Counted from the stretch's first letter, positions 1 to 6,146 are shown. The stretch is DNA of 12,548 bases from an uncultured Blautia sp. (GCA_900552095.1 URYM01000029.1:1-12548), one strand, 5' to 3'. The notes: a model not told the origin generated them from the letters alone. Translations and numbers: made by a program.

Positions 1-3
1 GTG

Positions 4-9
4 TATAAT
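4..9 (+). promoter_or_regulatory. Candidate -10 element for the phosphoglucomutase gene
   Basis: A perfect TATAAT lies at the very start of the window, 89 bases before the phosphoglucomutase start. Its -35 partner would fall outside the window, so it cannot be verified. If real, transcription would start near position 16 and give a leader of about 83 nt. Confidence 0.35.
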
Positions 10-28
10 GAGTATAACTGTGAGAAGA

Positions 29-60
29 CTGCCGGAAGGTAAAATGATTTACAGCGGCGG
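29..60 (+). other. Stem-loop in the phosphoglucomutase leader, followed by TTTT
   Basis: Bases 29-34 pair with 55-60 (six pairs, one G-U) and 39-43 (GTAAA) pair with 48-52 (TTTAC) around an ATGA loop. A small internal loop separates the two helices. A short T-run (61-64) follows. It could be a leader structure, a weak attenuator, or the terminator of an upstream gene outside the window. Seen by eye only. Confidence 0.35.
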
Positions 61-98
61 TTTTCCCACAAAATCTGCGAAAGGCGAGGAGGATTTTT

Positions 99-1838
99 AT
101 GGACTACAAAGAGAGTTATGAATTGTGGCTGAATAATCCATATATTGATGAGGAGACAAAAGAGGAACTGAGAGCTCTTGCGGGGGATGAACAGGAGATC
201 CGGGAAAGATTTTATACAGATCTGGAATTTGGGACGGCAGGTCTGAGAGGGATTATCGGAGCGGGTACAAACCGGATGAATCCGTATGTGGTACGCAGGG
301 CGACCCAGGGACTGGCAAATTATATCATTTCTGTGGGGAAGAAGGATCAGGGTGTGGCGATCGCCTATGATTCCCGCCGCATGTCACCGGAATTTGCCAG
401 GGAGGCGGCGCTCTGCCTGGCGGCAAACGGGATCCGGGCCTATATCTTTGAGTCCCTGAGACCCACGCCGGAGCTGTCCTTTGCAGTGCGGATGCTGGGC
501 TGTGCGGCAGGGATCAATATTACGGCCAGCCACAATCCTCCGGAGTACAATGGCTATAAAGTATACTGGGAGGACGGCGCCCAGATCACACCGCCGCACG
601 ATGCGGGGATCATGGCTCAGGTGAAGGCAATCACGGAGTACAGTGAGACCTCCATGAAGACCATGAGTGAGGCGGATGCAAAGGCGGCAGGCCTCTACGA
701 AGTGATCGGACAGGCTGTGGACGACGCTTATATGAAGGAACTGAAAAGCCAGGTGATCCACATGGATGCGATCCGGGAGACGGCAAAAGACCTGAAGATC
801 GTCTATACACCGCTCCACGGAACCGGCAATATTCCGGCGCGCCGGGTGCTCAAAGAGCTGGGCTTTGAAAATGTCTATGTGGTAAAAGAGCAGGAACTGC
901 CGGATGGCAATTTCCCCACAGTAAGCTATCCCAACCCGGAAGCCGCCGAGGCTTTTGAACTGGGACTTAAGCTGGCGGAAGAAGTGGATGCCGATCTGGT
1001 CCTGGCCACCGATCCGGATGCGGACCGCCTGGGCGTGAGGGTAAAGGACAAGGATGGCGTATATCATGACCTGACCGGAAATATGTCCGGCTGTCTGCTG
1101 GCAGATTATGAGATCGGCCAGAGGAAGGAGACAGAAGGGCTGCCGGAGGACGGAGCGCTTATCAAAACGATCGTGACCACCAATATGGCGGATGCCATTG
1201 CCAGAGCGTACGGGGTAAAGGTGATCGAGGTGCTCACCGGATTTAAGTGGATCGGGCAGCAGATCCTGGGCTTTGAGCGGAAGAAGAAAGGAACTTATCT
1301 TTTCGGATTCGAGGAGAGTTACGGCTGCCTGATCGGAACTCATGCCAGGGATAAGGATGCGATCGTAGCCACCATGGCGCTCTGCGAGGCTGCGGCCTAT
1401 TATAAGACCCAGGGAAAGACTCTCTGGGATGCTATGGTGGATATGTATGAAAAATACGGGTATTATAAAGATGACATCAAGACGGTGACGCTTAAAGGCA
1501 TTGAAGGTCTGGAGAAGATCCGCAAAGTGATGGATACTTTAAGAGAGAATCCCCTGCGCACCATCGGAGAATACCGCGTGCTCTCCTTCCGGGATTACCA
1601 GAAGGAGACGATCACAGACCTGGAGACGGGAGAAGTAAAAGCAACAGGACTTCCTTCCTCCAACGTGCTGTATTTTGATCTCACCGATGATGCCTGGGTA
1701 TGTGCAAGACCCTCCGGAACAGAGCCGAAACTGAAATTCTACTATGGGATCAAGGGAACCTCTCTGGAAGATGCGGAGAAAAAATCGGCGGCTCTGGGTG
1801 AGAAGGTGCTGGAAGTGATCCAGAGTATGCTGGCATAA
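99..1838 (+). CDS. pgcA: Alpha-phosphoglucomutase / phospho-sugar mutase (PgcA type)
   Basis: This 579-residue cytosolic enzyme interconverts glucose 1-phosphate and glucose 6-phosphate, linking glycogen or maltodextrin turnover and UDP-glucose synthesis to glycolysis. All four hallmark loops of the alpha-D-phosphohexomutase superfamily are visible: the phosphoserine loop TASHNP at 142-147 (Ser144), the metal loop DPDADR at 305-310, the sugar-binding loop GFEESYG at 403-409 and the C-terminal phosphate loop RPSGTEPK at 537-544. The length matches the long Firmicutes PgcA class rather than GlmM (about 450 residues). The start is supported by AGGAGG at 87-92, six bases upstream. The next gene, mazG, begins 2 nt after the stop, so the two are probably cotranscribed. 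Some family members act on mannose phosphates or phosphopentoses, so exact substrate preference is inferred. Confidence 0.95.
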   Translation: MDYKESYELWLNNPYIDEETKEELRALAGDEQEIRERFYTDLEFGTAGLRGIIGAGTNRMNPYVVRRATQGLANYIISVGKKDQGVAIAYDSRRMSPEFAREAALCLAANGIRAYIFESLRPTPELSFAVRMLGCAAGINITASHNPPEYNGYKVYWEDGAQITPPHDAGIMAQVKAITEYSETSMKTMSEADAKAAGLYEVIGQAVDDAYMKELKSQVIHMDAIRETAKDLKIVYTPLHGTGNIPARRVLKELGFENVYVVKEQELPDGNFPTVSYPNPEAAEAFELGLKLAEEVDADLVLATDPDADRLGVRVKDKDGVYHDLTGNMSGCLLADYEIGQRKETEGLPEDGALIKTIVTTNMADAIARAYGVKVIEVLTGFKWIGQQILGFERKKKGTYLFGFEESYGCLIGTHARDKDAIVATMALCEAAAYYKTQGKTLWDAMVDMYEKYGYYKDDIKTVTLKGIEGLEKIRKVMDTLRENPLRTIGEYRVLSFRDYQKETITDLETGEVKATGLPSSNVLYFDLTDDAWVCARPSGTEPKLKFYYGIKGTSLEDAEKKSAALGEKVLEVIQSMLA

Positions 1839-1840
1839 AA

Positions 1841-2548
1841 ATGGAGAAAAAGGCATATACTTTTGATGAATTTTGCTCAATCGTAAAAACGCTGAGAAGT
1901 CCGGAAGGCTGTCCCTGGGACAGGGAACAGAGTCATGGGAGTCTGAAACCCTGTCTGCTGGAAGAAGCGTATGAGGTGCTGGACGGGATTGAGACGCTGG
2001 AGAAAGAAGGGAACTGGGACAGCCTCTGCGAGGAACTGGGCGATCTGCTGCTGCAGATTGTGATGCACAGCAGGATTGCCGAGGAAGAAGGGTATTTTAC
2101 CCTGGAGGATGTCATAGACGGGATCAGCCGCAAGATGATCCGCCGTCATCCCCATGTCTTTGGGGAAAAGCGCCGGGTGATGGCCGGCGAGGTTCCGGGC
2201 AGCTGGGAGGAACTCAAGAAAAAAGAGAAGAACCCGGGGTCTGTTCAGGAACAGCTGGAGGAAATCCCCCCTCAGCTTCCGGCGCTGATCCGGGCGCAGA
2301 AGGTGCAGAAGAAAAAAGCTTATCTTCTGGGAGACGAGGATGGCAGAGAAGTGCTGGCAGAGGAGCTGACCGGTCTGATCCGGCAGGTAAGGGAGCGGCC
2401 GGCAGATGCGGAGGAAGGCGGAGAACTGCTCTGGAAAACCGCTGATCTTCTGCGCAGAGACGGTGTTTATGCGGAACTGGCGCTCAGGAACAGGACAGAG
2501 GAAGAGATTGCCGGAAGCGGGCTGGACAAAAGTGCCAAAGAGGGGTGA
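1841..2548 (+). CDS. mazG: MazG nucleoside triphosphate pyrophosphohydrolase
   Basis: MazG hydrolyses NTPs and dNTPs to monophosphate and pyrophosphate, a nucleotide-pool cleaning role. The 235-residue product has a full N-terminal MazG domain: the metal motif EEAYE at 41-45, EELGD at 64-68 and the conserved RRHPHVFG at 101-108. The second, C-terminal MazG repeat is degenerate: the expected EExxE reads EELTG (174-178) and the EExxD reads EEGGE (191-195). B. subtilis YabN in this position is a fusion with an N-terminal tetrapyrrole-methylase domain; that domain is absent here. The start lies 2 nt after the pgcA stop with no good Shine-Dalgarno of its own, suggesting translational coupling. Its position upstream of hup and rqcP fits the conserved cluster. 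Confidence 0.93.
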   Translation: MEKKAYTFDEFCSIVKTLRSPEGCPWDREQSHGSLKPCLLEEAYEVLDGIETLEKEGNWDSLCEELGDLLLQIVMHSRIAEEEGYFTLEDVIDGISRKMIRRHPHVFGEKRRVMAGEVPGSWEELKKKEKNPGSVQEQLEEIPPQLPALIRAQKVQKKKAYLLGDEDGREVLAEELTGLIRQVRERPADAEEGGELLWKTADLLRRDGVYAELALRNRTEEEIAGSGLDKSAKEG

Positions 2549-2563
2549 AATGAGGGAAATTCC

Positions 2564-2592
2564 TTGACAAAAGCCCCATGACGGTATATAAA
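2564..2592 (+). promoter_or_regulatory. Strong sigma-A promoter for hup
   Basis: A perfect -35 TTGACA (2564-2569), a 17-bp spacer and -10 TATAAA (2587-2592) sit just after the mazG stop. Transcription would start near 2599 and leave a leader of about 94 nt. This fits the high expression expected of HU. Confidence 0.85.
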
Positions 2593-2616
2593 TAGGTGTA
2601 GAGTTCACGCAAATTT

Positions 2617-2648
2617 GACGTATACGGCGTCGCAGCTATAAAAATAGC
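2617..2648 (+). other. Two small stem-loops in the hup 5' leader
   Basis: GACG (2617-2620) can pair with CGTC (2628-2631), and GCTAT (2635-2639) with ATAGC (2644-2648) around an AAAA loop. Bases 2604-2608 (TTCAC) could pair with 2662-2666 (GTGAA) and enclose both. The helices are short and could be chance or mRNA-stabilising. Confidence 0.3.
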
Positions 2649-2692
2649 ATCTAAAATGTGAGTGAAAGAACATCAAGAGGAGGAAATAATCC

Positions 2693-2965
2693 ATGAACAA
2701 GGCAGAATTAGTTGCAGCAATTGCTGAGAGAACAGAATTATCCAAAAAGGACGCAGAGGCAGCTGTAAAAGCATTTATTGATGTAGTAGCAGACGCTCTG
2801 AAAAAAGGCGATAAAGTTCAGATGGTTGGCTTTGGTACTTTCGAGGTTGTTGAAAGAGCAGAGCGCGAGGGAAGAAATCCCCAGACCGGAGAGACCATGA
2901 AGATTGCAGCTTCCAAGACTCCCAAATTTAAAGCGGGAAAAGCATTAAAGGACGCGATCAACTAA
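2693..2965 (+). CDS. hup: DNA-binding protein HU
   Basis: HU is the dimeric histone-like protein that bends and compacts the nucleoid. The 90-residue length is exactly that of the family. The DNA-contacting arm carries the signature GRNPQTGE at 60-67 with the intercalating Pro63, preceded by the conserved GFGTFEV segment (46-52) and followed by a C-terminal helix rich in Lys. The start is fixed by AGGAGG at 2678-2683. Codon choice (gca, gta, gaa, aaa) is more AT-rich than in the neighbouring genes, as expected for a highly expressed gene. It has its own promoter, and the structured 2966-3190 gap follows it. Insertion of hup between mazG and rqcP differs from the B. subtilis order. Confidence 0.97.
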   Translation: MNKAELVAAIAERTELSKKDAEAAVKAFIDVVADALKKGDKVQMVGFGTFEVVERAEREGRNPQTGETMKIAASKTPKFKAGKALKDAIN

Positions 2966-2987
2966 TTTTTTCAATTAAAAAGCAGAT

Positions 2988-3130
2988 GAGGCGCTGTAAG
3001 ACTGCGGCGTTAAAATATGATACCATTTTCAAGCTCAGCCTGCGCTCGCCTTGAGCCTTTGTCTCAGGGACGTGCCCGGAGCTTTGCTGAAGATCGTATT
3101 GATATTTTAGCTTCAGTTTTTCAGCGCCTT
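2988..3130 (+). ncRNA. Long rod-like RNA hairpin between hup and rqcP (novel candidate)
   Basis: Almost the whole stretch folds back on itself. Pairs read by eye: 2988-2996 with 3122-3130 (GGCGCTG opposite CAGCGCC), 2998-3004 with 3114-3120, 3009-3018 with 3102-3111, 3020-3023 with 3096-3099, 3025-3031 with 3088-3094, 3032-3036 with 3079-3083, and an apical hairpin 3049-3055 with 3063-3069 around CCTTTGT, extended by 3044-3048 with 3071-3075. Internal loops are small. Several G-U pairs (for example 3000/3118, 3010/3110, 3027/3092) would be mismatches in DNA, favouring selection on RNA. TTTT (3129-3132) follows the closing helix. It may be a processed RNA from the hup transcript, an RNase III site, a terminator or attenuator before rqcP, or a degenerate palindromic repeat. 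I recognise no known family. Confidence 0.6.
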
Positions 3131-3137
3131 TTGGTTT

Positions 3138-3168
3138 CTGGGAATACCGGAAAGAGGAAGTTTCCCAG
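3138..3168 (+). other. Stem-loop just upstream of the rqcP ribosome binding site
   Basis: CTGGGAA (3138-3144) is a perfect inverted match to TTCCCAG (3162-3168), extendable by two G-U pairs, with a 17-nt loop. It ends about ten bases before the rqcP Shine-Dalgarno AGGGAG (3178-3183), so it could influence rqcP translation. Confidence 0.45.
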
Positions 3169-3190
3169 GGATAGAGAAGGGAGAAAAGAG

Positions 3191-3430
3191 ATGAGACTGG
3201 ATAAATATTTGAAGGTATCCCGGCTGATCAAGCGCCGGACGGTGGCCAACGAGGCCTGCGATGCGGGGAGGGTTCTGGTTAATGATAAGCCGGCAAAGGC
3301 TTCCCTGAATGTGAAGGAGGGGGATGTGATCCAGATCCAGTTCGGGACGAAAACGGTGAAAGTAGAAGTCCTGGATGTACAGGAGACTGTGCGAAAGGAA
3401 GCGGCTGCAGAGCTGTACCGTTATCTGTAA
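3191..3430 (+). CDS. rqcP: S4-domain RNA-binding protein RqcP (YabO)
   Basis: RqcP (B. subtilis YabO) is an Hsp15-like S4 protein that binds obstructed 50S subunits and works with RqcH in C-terminal alanine tailing of stalled nascent chains. The 79-residue product is nearly all S4 domain: MRLDKYLKVSRLIKRRT at the start, the AGRVLVND turn at 25-32 and the KEGDVIQIQ strand at 42-50. The reading frame is open upstream to 3017, but those codons lie in the structured RNA and give low-complexity, non-family sequence. ATG 3191, with AGGGAG at 3178-3183, gives the family's normal length and N-terminus. The neighbours yabP-yabQ-divIC follow as in B. subtilis. Confidence 0.92.
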   Translation: MRLDKYLKVSRLIKRRTVANEACDAGRVLVNDKPAKASLNVKEGDVIQIQFGTKTVKVEVLDVQETVRKEAAAELYRYL

Positions 3431-3456
3431 TAACCGAAAAGGCCCGGCCATATAAT
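3428..3456 (+). promoter_or_regulatory. Candidate sigma-E promoter for yabP
   Basis: TAATAAC (3428-3434) matches five of seven positions of the sigma-E -35 consensus KMATATT. A 14-bp spacer leads to CATATAAT (3449-3456), one base off CATACAnT. The B. subtilis yabP gene is sigma-E controlled. A start near 3463 would leave almost no leader for ATG 3472 but a workable one for ATG 3487. The -10 also contains TATAAT, though no good sigma-A -35 is present. Confidence 0.45.
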
Positions 3457-3471
3457 AGAGAGAAGCCTGAC

Positions 3472-3765
3472 ATGGGGGAAGAGCATATGGAGGAGGAGCA
3501 TACGCACCAGCTGCACCTGGCTGACAGGAAAAGCGGACAGATTACAGGGGTCGTTGATGTGCAGGCCTTTGATGAAAATGAGATACGTCTGGAGACGCAG
3601 CAGGGAATGCTGCAGATCCAGGGCAAGGATCTTCATGTGGGAAGACTGCAGCTGGACCGGGGAGAGATTGATATTCAGGGAGAGGTGACCAGTCTGATCT
3701 ACCGGGACGGCAGGGGGCAGAAAAGGAAGAAAGAGCAGAGCCTTCTGGGAAGGCTGTTTCAATAG
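3472..3765 (+). CDS. yabP: Sporulation protein YabP
   Basis: YabP is a small mother-cell sporulation protein encoded next to YabQ; its biochemical role is not established. The product (97 residues from ATG 3472) has a charged N-terminus, then the family core: ITGVVDVQAFDENEI, LETQQGMLQIQGKDLHVG and a strand-rich tail ending in a basic segment (KRKKE). Two starts are possible. ATG 3472 has only a weak purine stretch upstream. ATG 3487 (92 residues) has GGGGGA at 3474-3479, seven bases away, and fits the candidate sigma-E transcript better. The stop is 2 nt before yabQ, so the two are cotranscribed and probably translationally coupled. Confidence 0.88.
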   Translation: MGEEHMEEEHTHQLHLADRKSGQITGVVDVQAFDENEIRLETQQGMLQIQGKDLHVGRLQLDRGEIDIQGEVTSLIYRDGRGQKRKKEQSLLGRLFQ

Positions 3766-3767
3766 AG

Positions 3768-4280
3768 ATGAGCAGCTATATGACGGGGGAAATCCTGCTT
3801 TTTGCCCGGGCCCTCTGGTACGGTGCGGCGCTTCTGGCCGTCTATGACTGCCTGCGGGTTCTCCGCCGTACAGTGCGGCACAGGGGATGGGTCGTAGCAG
3901 TGGAAGACTTGTTTTACTGGATCGGCGCCGGTTTTTTTATTTTCGCCGGCCTTTACCGTCAGAACAGCGGAATCCTGCGGGGCTACTTTTTTGCGGGGAT
4001 GGCGCTGGGGATGGTACTCTACTTCTGGGGAATCAGCCCGTTTTTTGTCAGATACGCTTCTGTTTTGCTGAAATGGTTCAAAGAAATCCTGAAAATACCG
4101 GAGAAAGCCGGAAAAAAAGCGATAAAAAGGTTGAAATCTGCGGCTGCAAGGGTTAAACTTTCTATAAGCAGGTCTATTTGCAGAAAAGCCCCCGCGAGGG
4201 GGGATAAGGATGGAAAGAATGAGAAAAAAAGCAGGACGGTCAGGAAGAGAAAGAGCCGTAAGCAGCAATCGGCAGAATAA
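3768..4280 (+). CDS. yabQ: Spore cortex protein YabQ (membrane)
   Basis: YabQ is an integral membrane protein needed for spore cortex formation in B. subtilis, acting in the mother cell and its engulfing membranes. The 170-residue product shows hydrophobic segments at about 8-28, 43-63 and 68-88, possibly another at 90-106, then a strongly basic tail (about 107-170, many Lys and Arg). It starts 2 nt after yabP. An alternative in-frame ATG lies at 3780. The last 71 bases (residues 148-170) overlap the start of divIC in another frame, so the end of the basic tail and the DivIC N-terminus are encoded by the same DNA. Family assignment rests on topology and synteny more than on a sharp motif. Confidence 0.85.
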   Translation: MSSYMTGEILLFARALWYGAALLAVYDCLRVLRRTVRHRGWVVAVEDLFYWIGAGFFIFAGLYRQNSGILRGYFFAGMALGMVLYFWGISPFFVRYASVLLKWFKEILKIPEKAGKKAIKRLKSAAARVKLSISRSICRKAPARGDKDGKNEKKSRTVRKRKSRKQQSAE

Positions 4281-4545
4281 GATTGCCATGGTGGCCATAA
4301 CGATGGTGGTCTGTATTTTGCTGGCGGCGCTTGTGATACAGGGAAATGCCCTCCAGACGAAGATTGAGGAAAATGACCGGCGCAAGGCGGAGGTTGAACA
4401 GCAGCTGGAGGAGGAAGAGGCACGTACCAAGGAGATTGAAGATCTCCAGGATTATGTCAAGAGCGACGAGTATATGGAGAAAGTGGCCAAGGAGAAGATA
4501 GGACTTCTGAAGCCGAACGAGATTATTTTTAAGGAAGAGAATTAA
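4210..4545 (+). CDS. divIC: Septum formation initiator DivIC/FtsB-like protein
   Basis: DivIC/FtsB proteins are bitopic division proteins that pair with FtsL and DivIB/FtsQ at the septum. The 111-residue product has a basic cytoplasmic N-terminus (1-24), one membrane segment (about 25-44), an acidic coiled coil (about 47-82, EENDRRKAEVEQQLEEEE) and the conserved extracellular end EYMEKVAKEKIGLLKPNE (87-104). The start ATG 4210 is preceded by a G-rich Shine-Dalgarno (GAGGGGGG near 4195-4203); a second in-frame ATG lies at 4219. It begins 71 nt inside yabQ. In B. subtilis divIC occupies the same position. Cytosolic and membrane residues are arranged as in the family (PF04977 type). Confidence 0.92.
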   Translation: MERMRKKAGRSGRERAVSSNRQNKIAMVAITMVVCILLAALVIQGNALQTKIEENDRRKAEVEQQLEEEEARTKEIEDLQDYVKSDEYMEKVAKEKIGLLKPNEIIFKEEN

Positions 4546-4556
4546 TCCCCGCTTTT

Positions 4557-4595
4557 TGCCGAAATATTTTTCGGCGTGAGCGAAGGGTTTCGACA
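4557..4595 (+). promoter_or_regulatory. Cluster of Spo0A boxes upstream of spoIIE
   Basis: The Spo0A box consensus is TGNCGAA. TGCCGAA on the + strand (4557-4563) is a full match. The reverse strand reads CGCCGAA at 4570-4576 (six of seven) and TGTCGAA at 4589-4595 (full match, within TTTGTCGAAA). A weaker copy, GAGCGAA, is at 4578-4584. The first two form a perfect 7-bp inverted repeat (4558-4564 with 4569-4575) that lacks a following T-run, so it is not a normal terminator. The last box overlaps the -35 element. Confidence 0.7.
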
Positions 4596-4622
4596 AATTA
4601 TGCAGGAGAACCCATTTATAAT
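4590..4622 (+). promoter_or_regulatory. spoIIE promoter, sigma-A type with 21-bp spacer
   Basis: TCGACA (4590-4595) is one base from the sigma-A -35, and a perfect TATAAT is at 4617-4622. The spacer is 21 bp instead of 17. The B. subtilis spoIIE promoter is known for the same 21-bp spacing and for activation by phosphorylated Spo0A bound around the -35. Transcription would start near 4629. Confidence 0.75.
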
Positions 4623-4658
4623 ATTCCCTTAGAAGGATGATAAGGGGGTTGCGGATGG

Positions 4659-6146
4659 ATGCAGACGGTGATCTTTGCCATGTTCGTGATCGGCATACTG
4701 CTGATCCTCAGGGACATGGCAAAAATTATTTTTTGGGAAAGAAGACGAAAAAAGGAAGCGCTGCAGTTTGACGCAGGGCCGCAGCGGGAGCAGATGGAAA
4801 AATATGCCCGCTCCTTTCAGCGGCTGGCCAGCACTTTTTATGATATGCCGGTGCGCCGGGAAGGATTCAGCCCCCAGGAGACGGAGCGGATGCTTCGGGA
4901 AACGGAAGAGACTGTCTGCAGCCGGTGTGCAGGGAGAGAGGAATGCTGGAGAAGGAAGCGCTACAGAAGCCGGGAACTGGGAGAAAATCTGATCCGCGCC
5001 ATGGAGATGGCAGAGCCTGAGGTGATCACAGCGGCTCAGGGAGACTGGTTTGACATGTGCAGGAATGGAGCCCGTTTCCTGGAAGAACTGAAGCATATCT
5101 TTGTCCGGGAACGGCAGAATCTCATCTGGAATAACAGGCTGATCGAGGGGCGTCTCGCGGTGGCCGAGCAGCTGGGGGAAATTTCCAGGATCATGCAGCA
5201 GGTGGCCAATGACATTTACAATATTACGCTGGCTCCGGCAGAGCAGGAGGAGCAGGTACGGAAAGTGCTGGCCAGAAAACAGGTGCTGGTGAAGCAGATG
5301 TGGATGCTGGAGAAAGCCCAGGGGAAGCTTCGCTTTTTTCTCACGCTCAGGGCCAGGAGCGGGCAGTGTGTGACAATTCGTGAGGTGACCCGCATCCTTT
5401 CCGGTGTTTTTGAATGTCCCATTGCCGCAGCGCGGGAGAGCCGGGTGGTATTGAGCCGGGACTATACTACGATCCTCTTTCAGGAGGATGTCCATTTTCA
5501 GGTGCTCACCGGTGTGGCCAGGATCACCCGGGAAGCGGAGAGTGTCTCCGGGGATAATTATCTGTGTTCGGACGAGGGAGACAGCTATCTTCTGTGTCTT
5601 TCGGATGGCTGCGGTTCCGGGATGGAAGCCTGCAGAGAGAGTGAAAATGTGGTGGAGCTTCTGGAACTTTTTCTTTCTTCGGGATTTTCCAGAGAGACGG
5701 CGGCCCGGATGGTTAATTCAGCGCTGGTGCTGCAGAGAAGCGAGGGAATGTTCTCCACGGTGGATATCTGCTCGCTGGATCTCTATACAGGAATCTGTGA
5801 ATTTCTGAAAGCGGGAGCGGCTTCCACGTTTATCCGGCGGGATCACTGGGTGGAGACGGTGAGTTCCACCAGTCTGGCAGCGGGGCTGGTGCAGGAGCTG
5901 GATTTTGAGAGCACCACAAAGAAACTTTATGACGGGGATTACCTGATCATGGTAACAGACGGCGTGCTGGACGCACTGCCGGAAGAAAATGCGGAGGAAG
6001 TGATGAAGGAATTCATCATGGAGAATACCAGCACATCACCCAGAGAGATGGGAAGAACGCTTCTGGAGCGGGTGATGGGCTGCAGTGGATATCGGGCGGC
6101 GGATGATATGACGGTTCTGGTGGCCGGTATCTGGAAAAAACAGTGA
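4659..6146 (+). CDS. spoIIE: Stage II sporulation protein E, short form (PP2C phosphatase)
   Basis: SpoIIE dephosphorylates SpoIIAA at the polar septum, freeing sigma-F in the forespore. The C-terminal PP2C domain (about 290-495) has the metal-binding aspartates in SGDN (D299), LSDGCGSG (D316), MVTDG (D434) and ADDMTV (D482/D483). The central region (about 20-290) includes the family cysteine motif C87-x2-C90-x5-C96-W. The 495-residue product is far shorter than B. subtilis SpoIIE (827), which carries about ten membrane segments at its N-terminus; here only residues 3-17 look membrane-spanning. The Spo0A-type promoter lies directly upstream and divIC ends at 4545, so no missing N-terminal exon-like portion fits. 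AAGGGGG (4642-4648) precedes ATG 4659; an out-of-frame ATG at 4655 is not used. The stop overlaps the region just before tilS. Confidence 0.92.
   Translation: MQTVIFAMFVIGILLILRDMAKIIFWERRRKKEALQFDAGPQREQMEKYARSFQRLASTFYDMPVRREGFSPQETERMLRETEETVCSRCAGREECWRRKRYRSRELGENLIRAMEMAEPEVITAAQGDWFDMCRNGARFLEELKHIFVRERQNLIWNNRLIEGRLAVAEQLGEISRIMQQVANDIYNITLAPAEQEEQVRKVLARKQVLVKQMWMLEKAQGKLRFFLTLRARSGQCVTIREVTRILSGVFECPIAAARESRVVLSRDYTTILFQEDVHFQVLTGVARITREAESVSGDNYLCSDEGDSYLLCLSDGCGSGMEACRESENVVELLELFLSSGFSRETAARMVNSALVLQRSEGMFSTVDICSLDLYTGICEFLKAGAASTFIRRDHWVETVSSTSLAAGLVQELDFESTTKKLYDGDYLIMVTDGVLDALPEENAEEVMKEFIMENTSTSPREMGRTLLERVMGCSGYRAADDMTVLVAGIWKKQ

Noticed and set aside
384..1343. Long open frame (319 codons) on the - strand inside phosphoglucomutase
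   Set aside because: It is antisense to a gene with all catalytic loops intact, its translation is His/Arg/Gln-rich with no recognisable domain, and it has no promoter or ribosome binding site that I can see.
3016..3021. TATGAT as a -10 for an rqcP promoter
   Set aside because: The only -35 candidate (CTGTAA, 16 bp upstream) is poor, and both elements fall in the paired arms of the rod-like RNA.
3087..3121. CTGAAG/CTTCAG hairpin followed by TTTTT as a terminator
   Set aside because: The 6-bp stem has an 18-nt loop and competes with the much longer pairing of the same bases in the 2988-3130 rod. It remains possible as an alternative fold.
3017..3190. Upstream extension of the rqcP frame to ATG 3017 (137 residues)
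   Set aside because: The extra 58 residues do not resemble RqcP and lie in the structured RNA; ATG 3191 has a ribosome binding site and gives the normal protein.
4558..4575. Perfect 7-bp inverted repeat after divIC as a terminator
   Set aside because: The T-run precedes the stem rather than following it on the + strand, and no T-run follows on the - strand either. It fits a pair of Spo0A boxes better.
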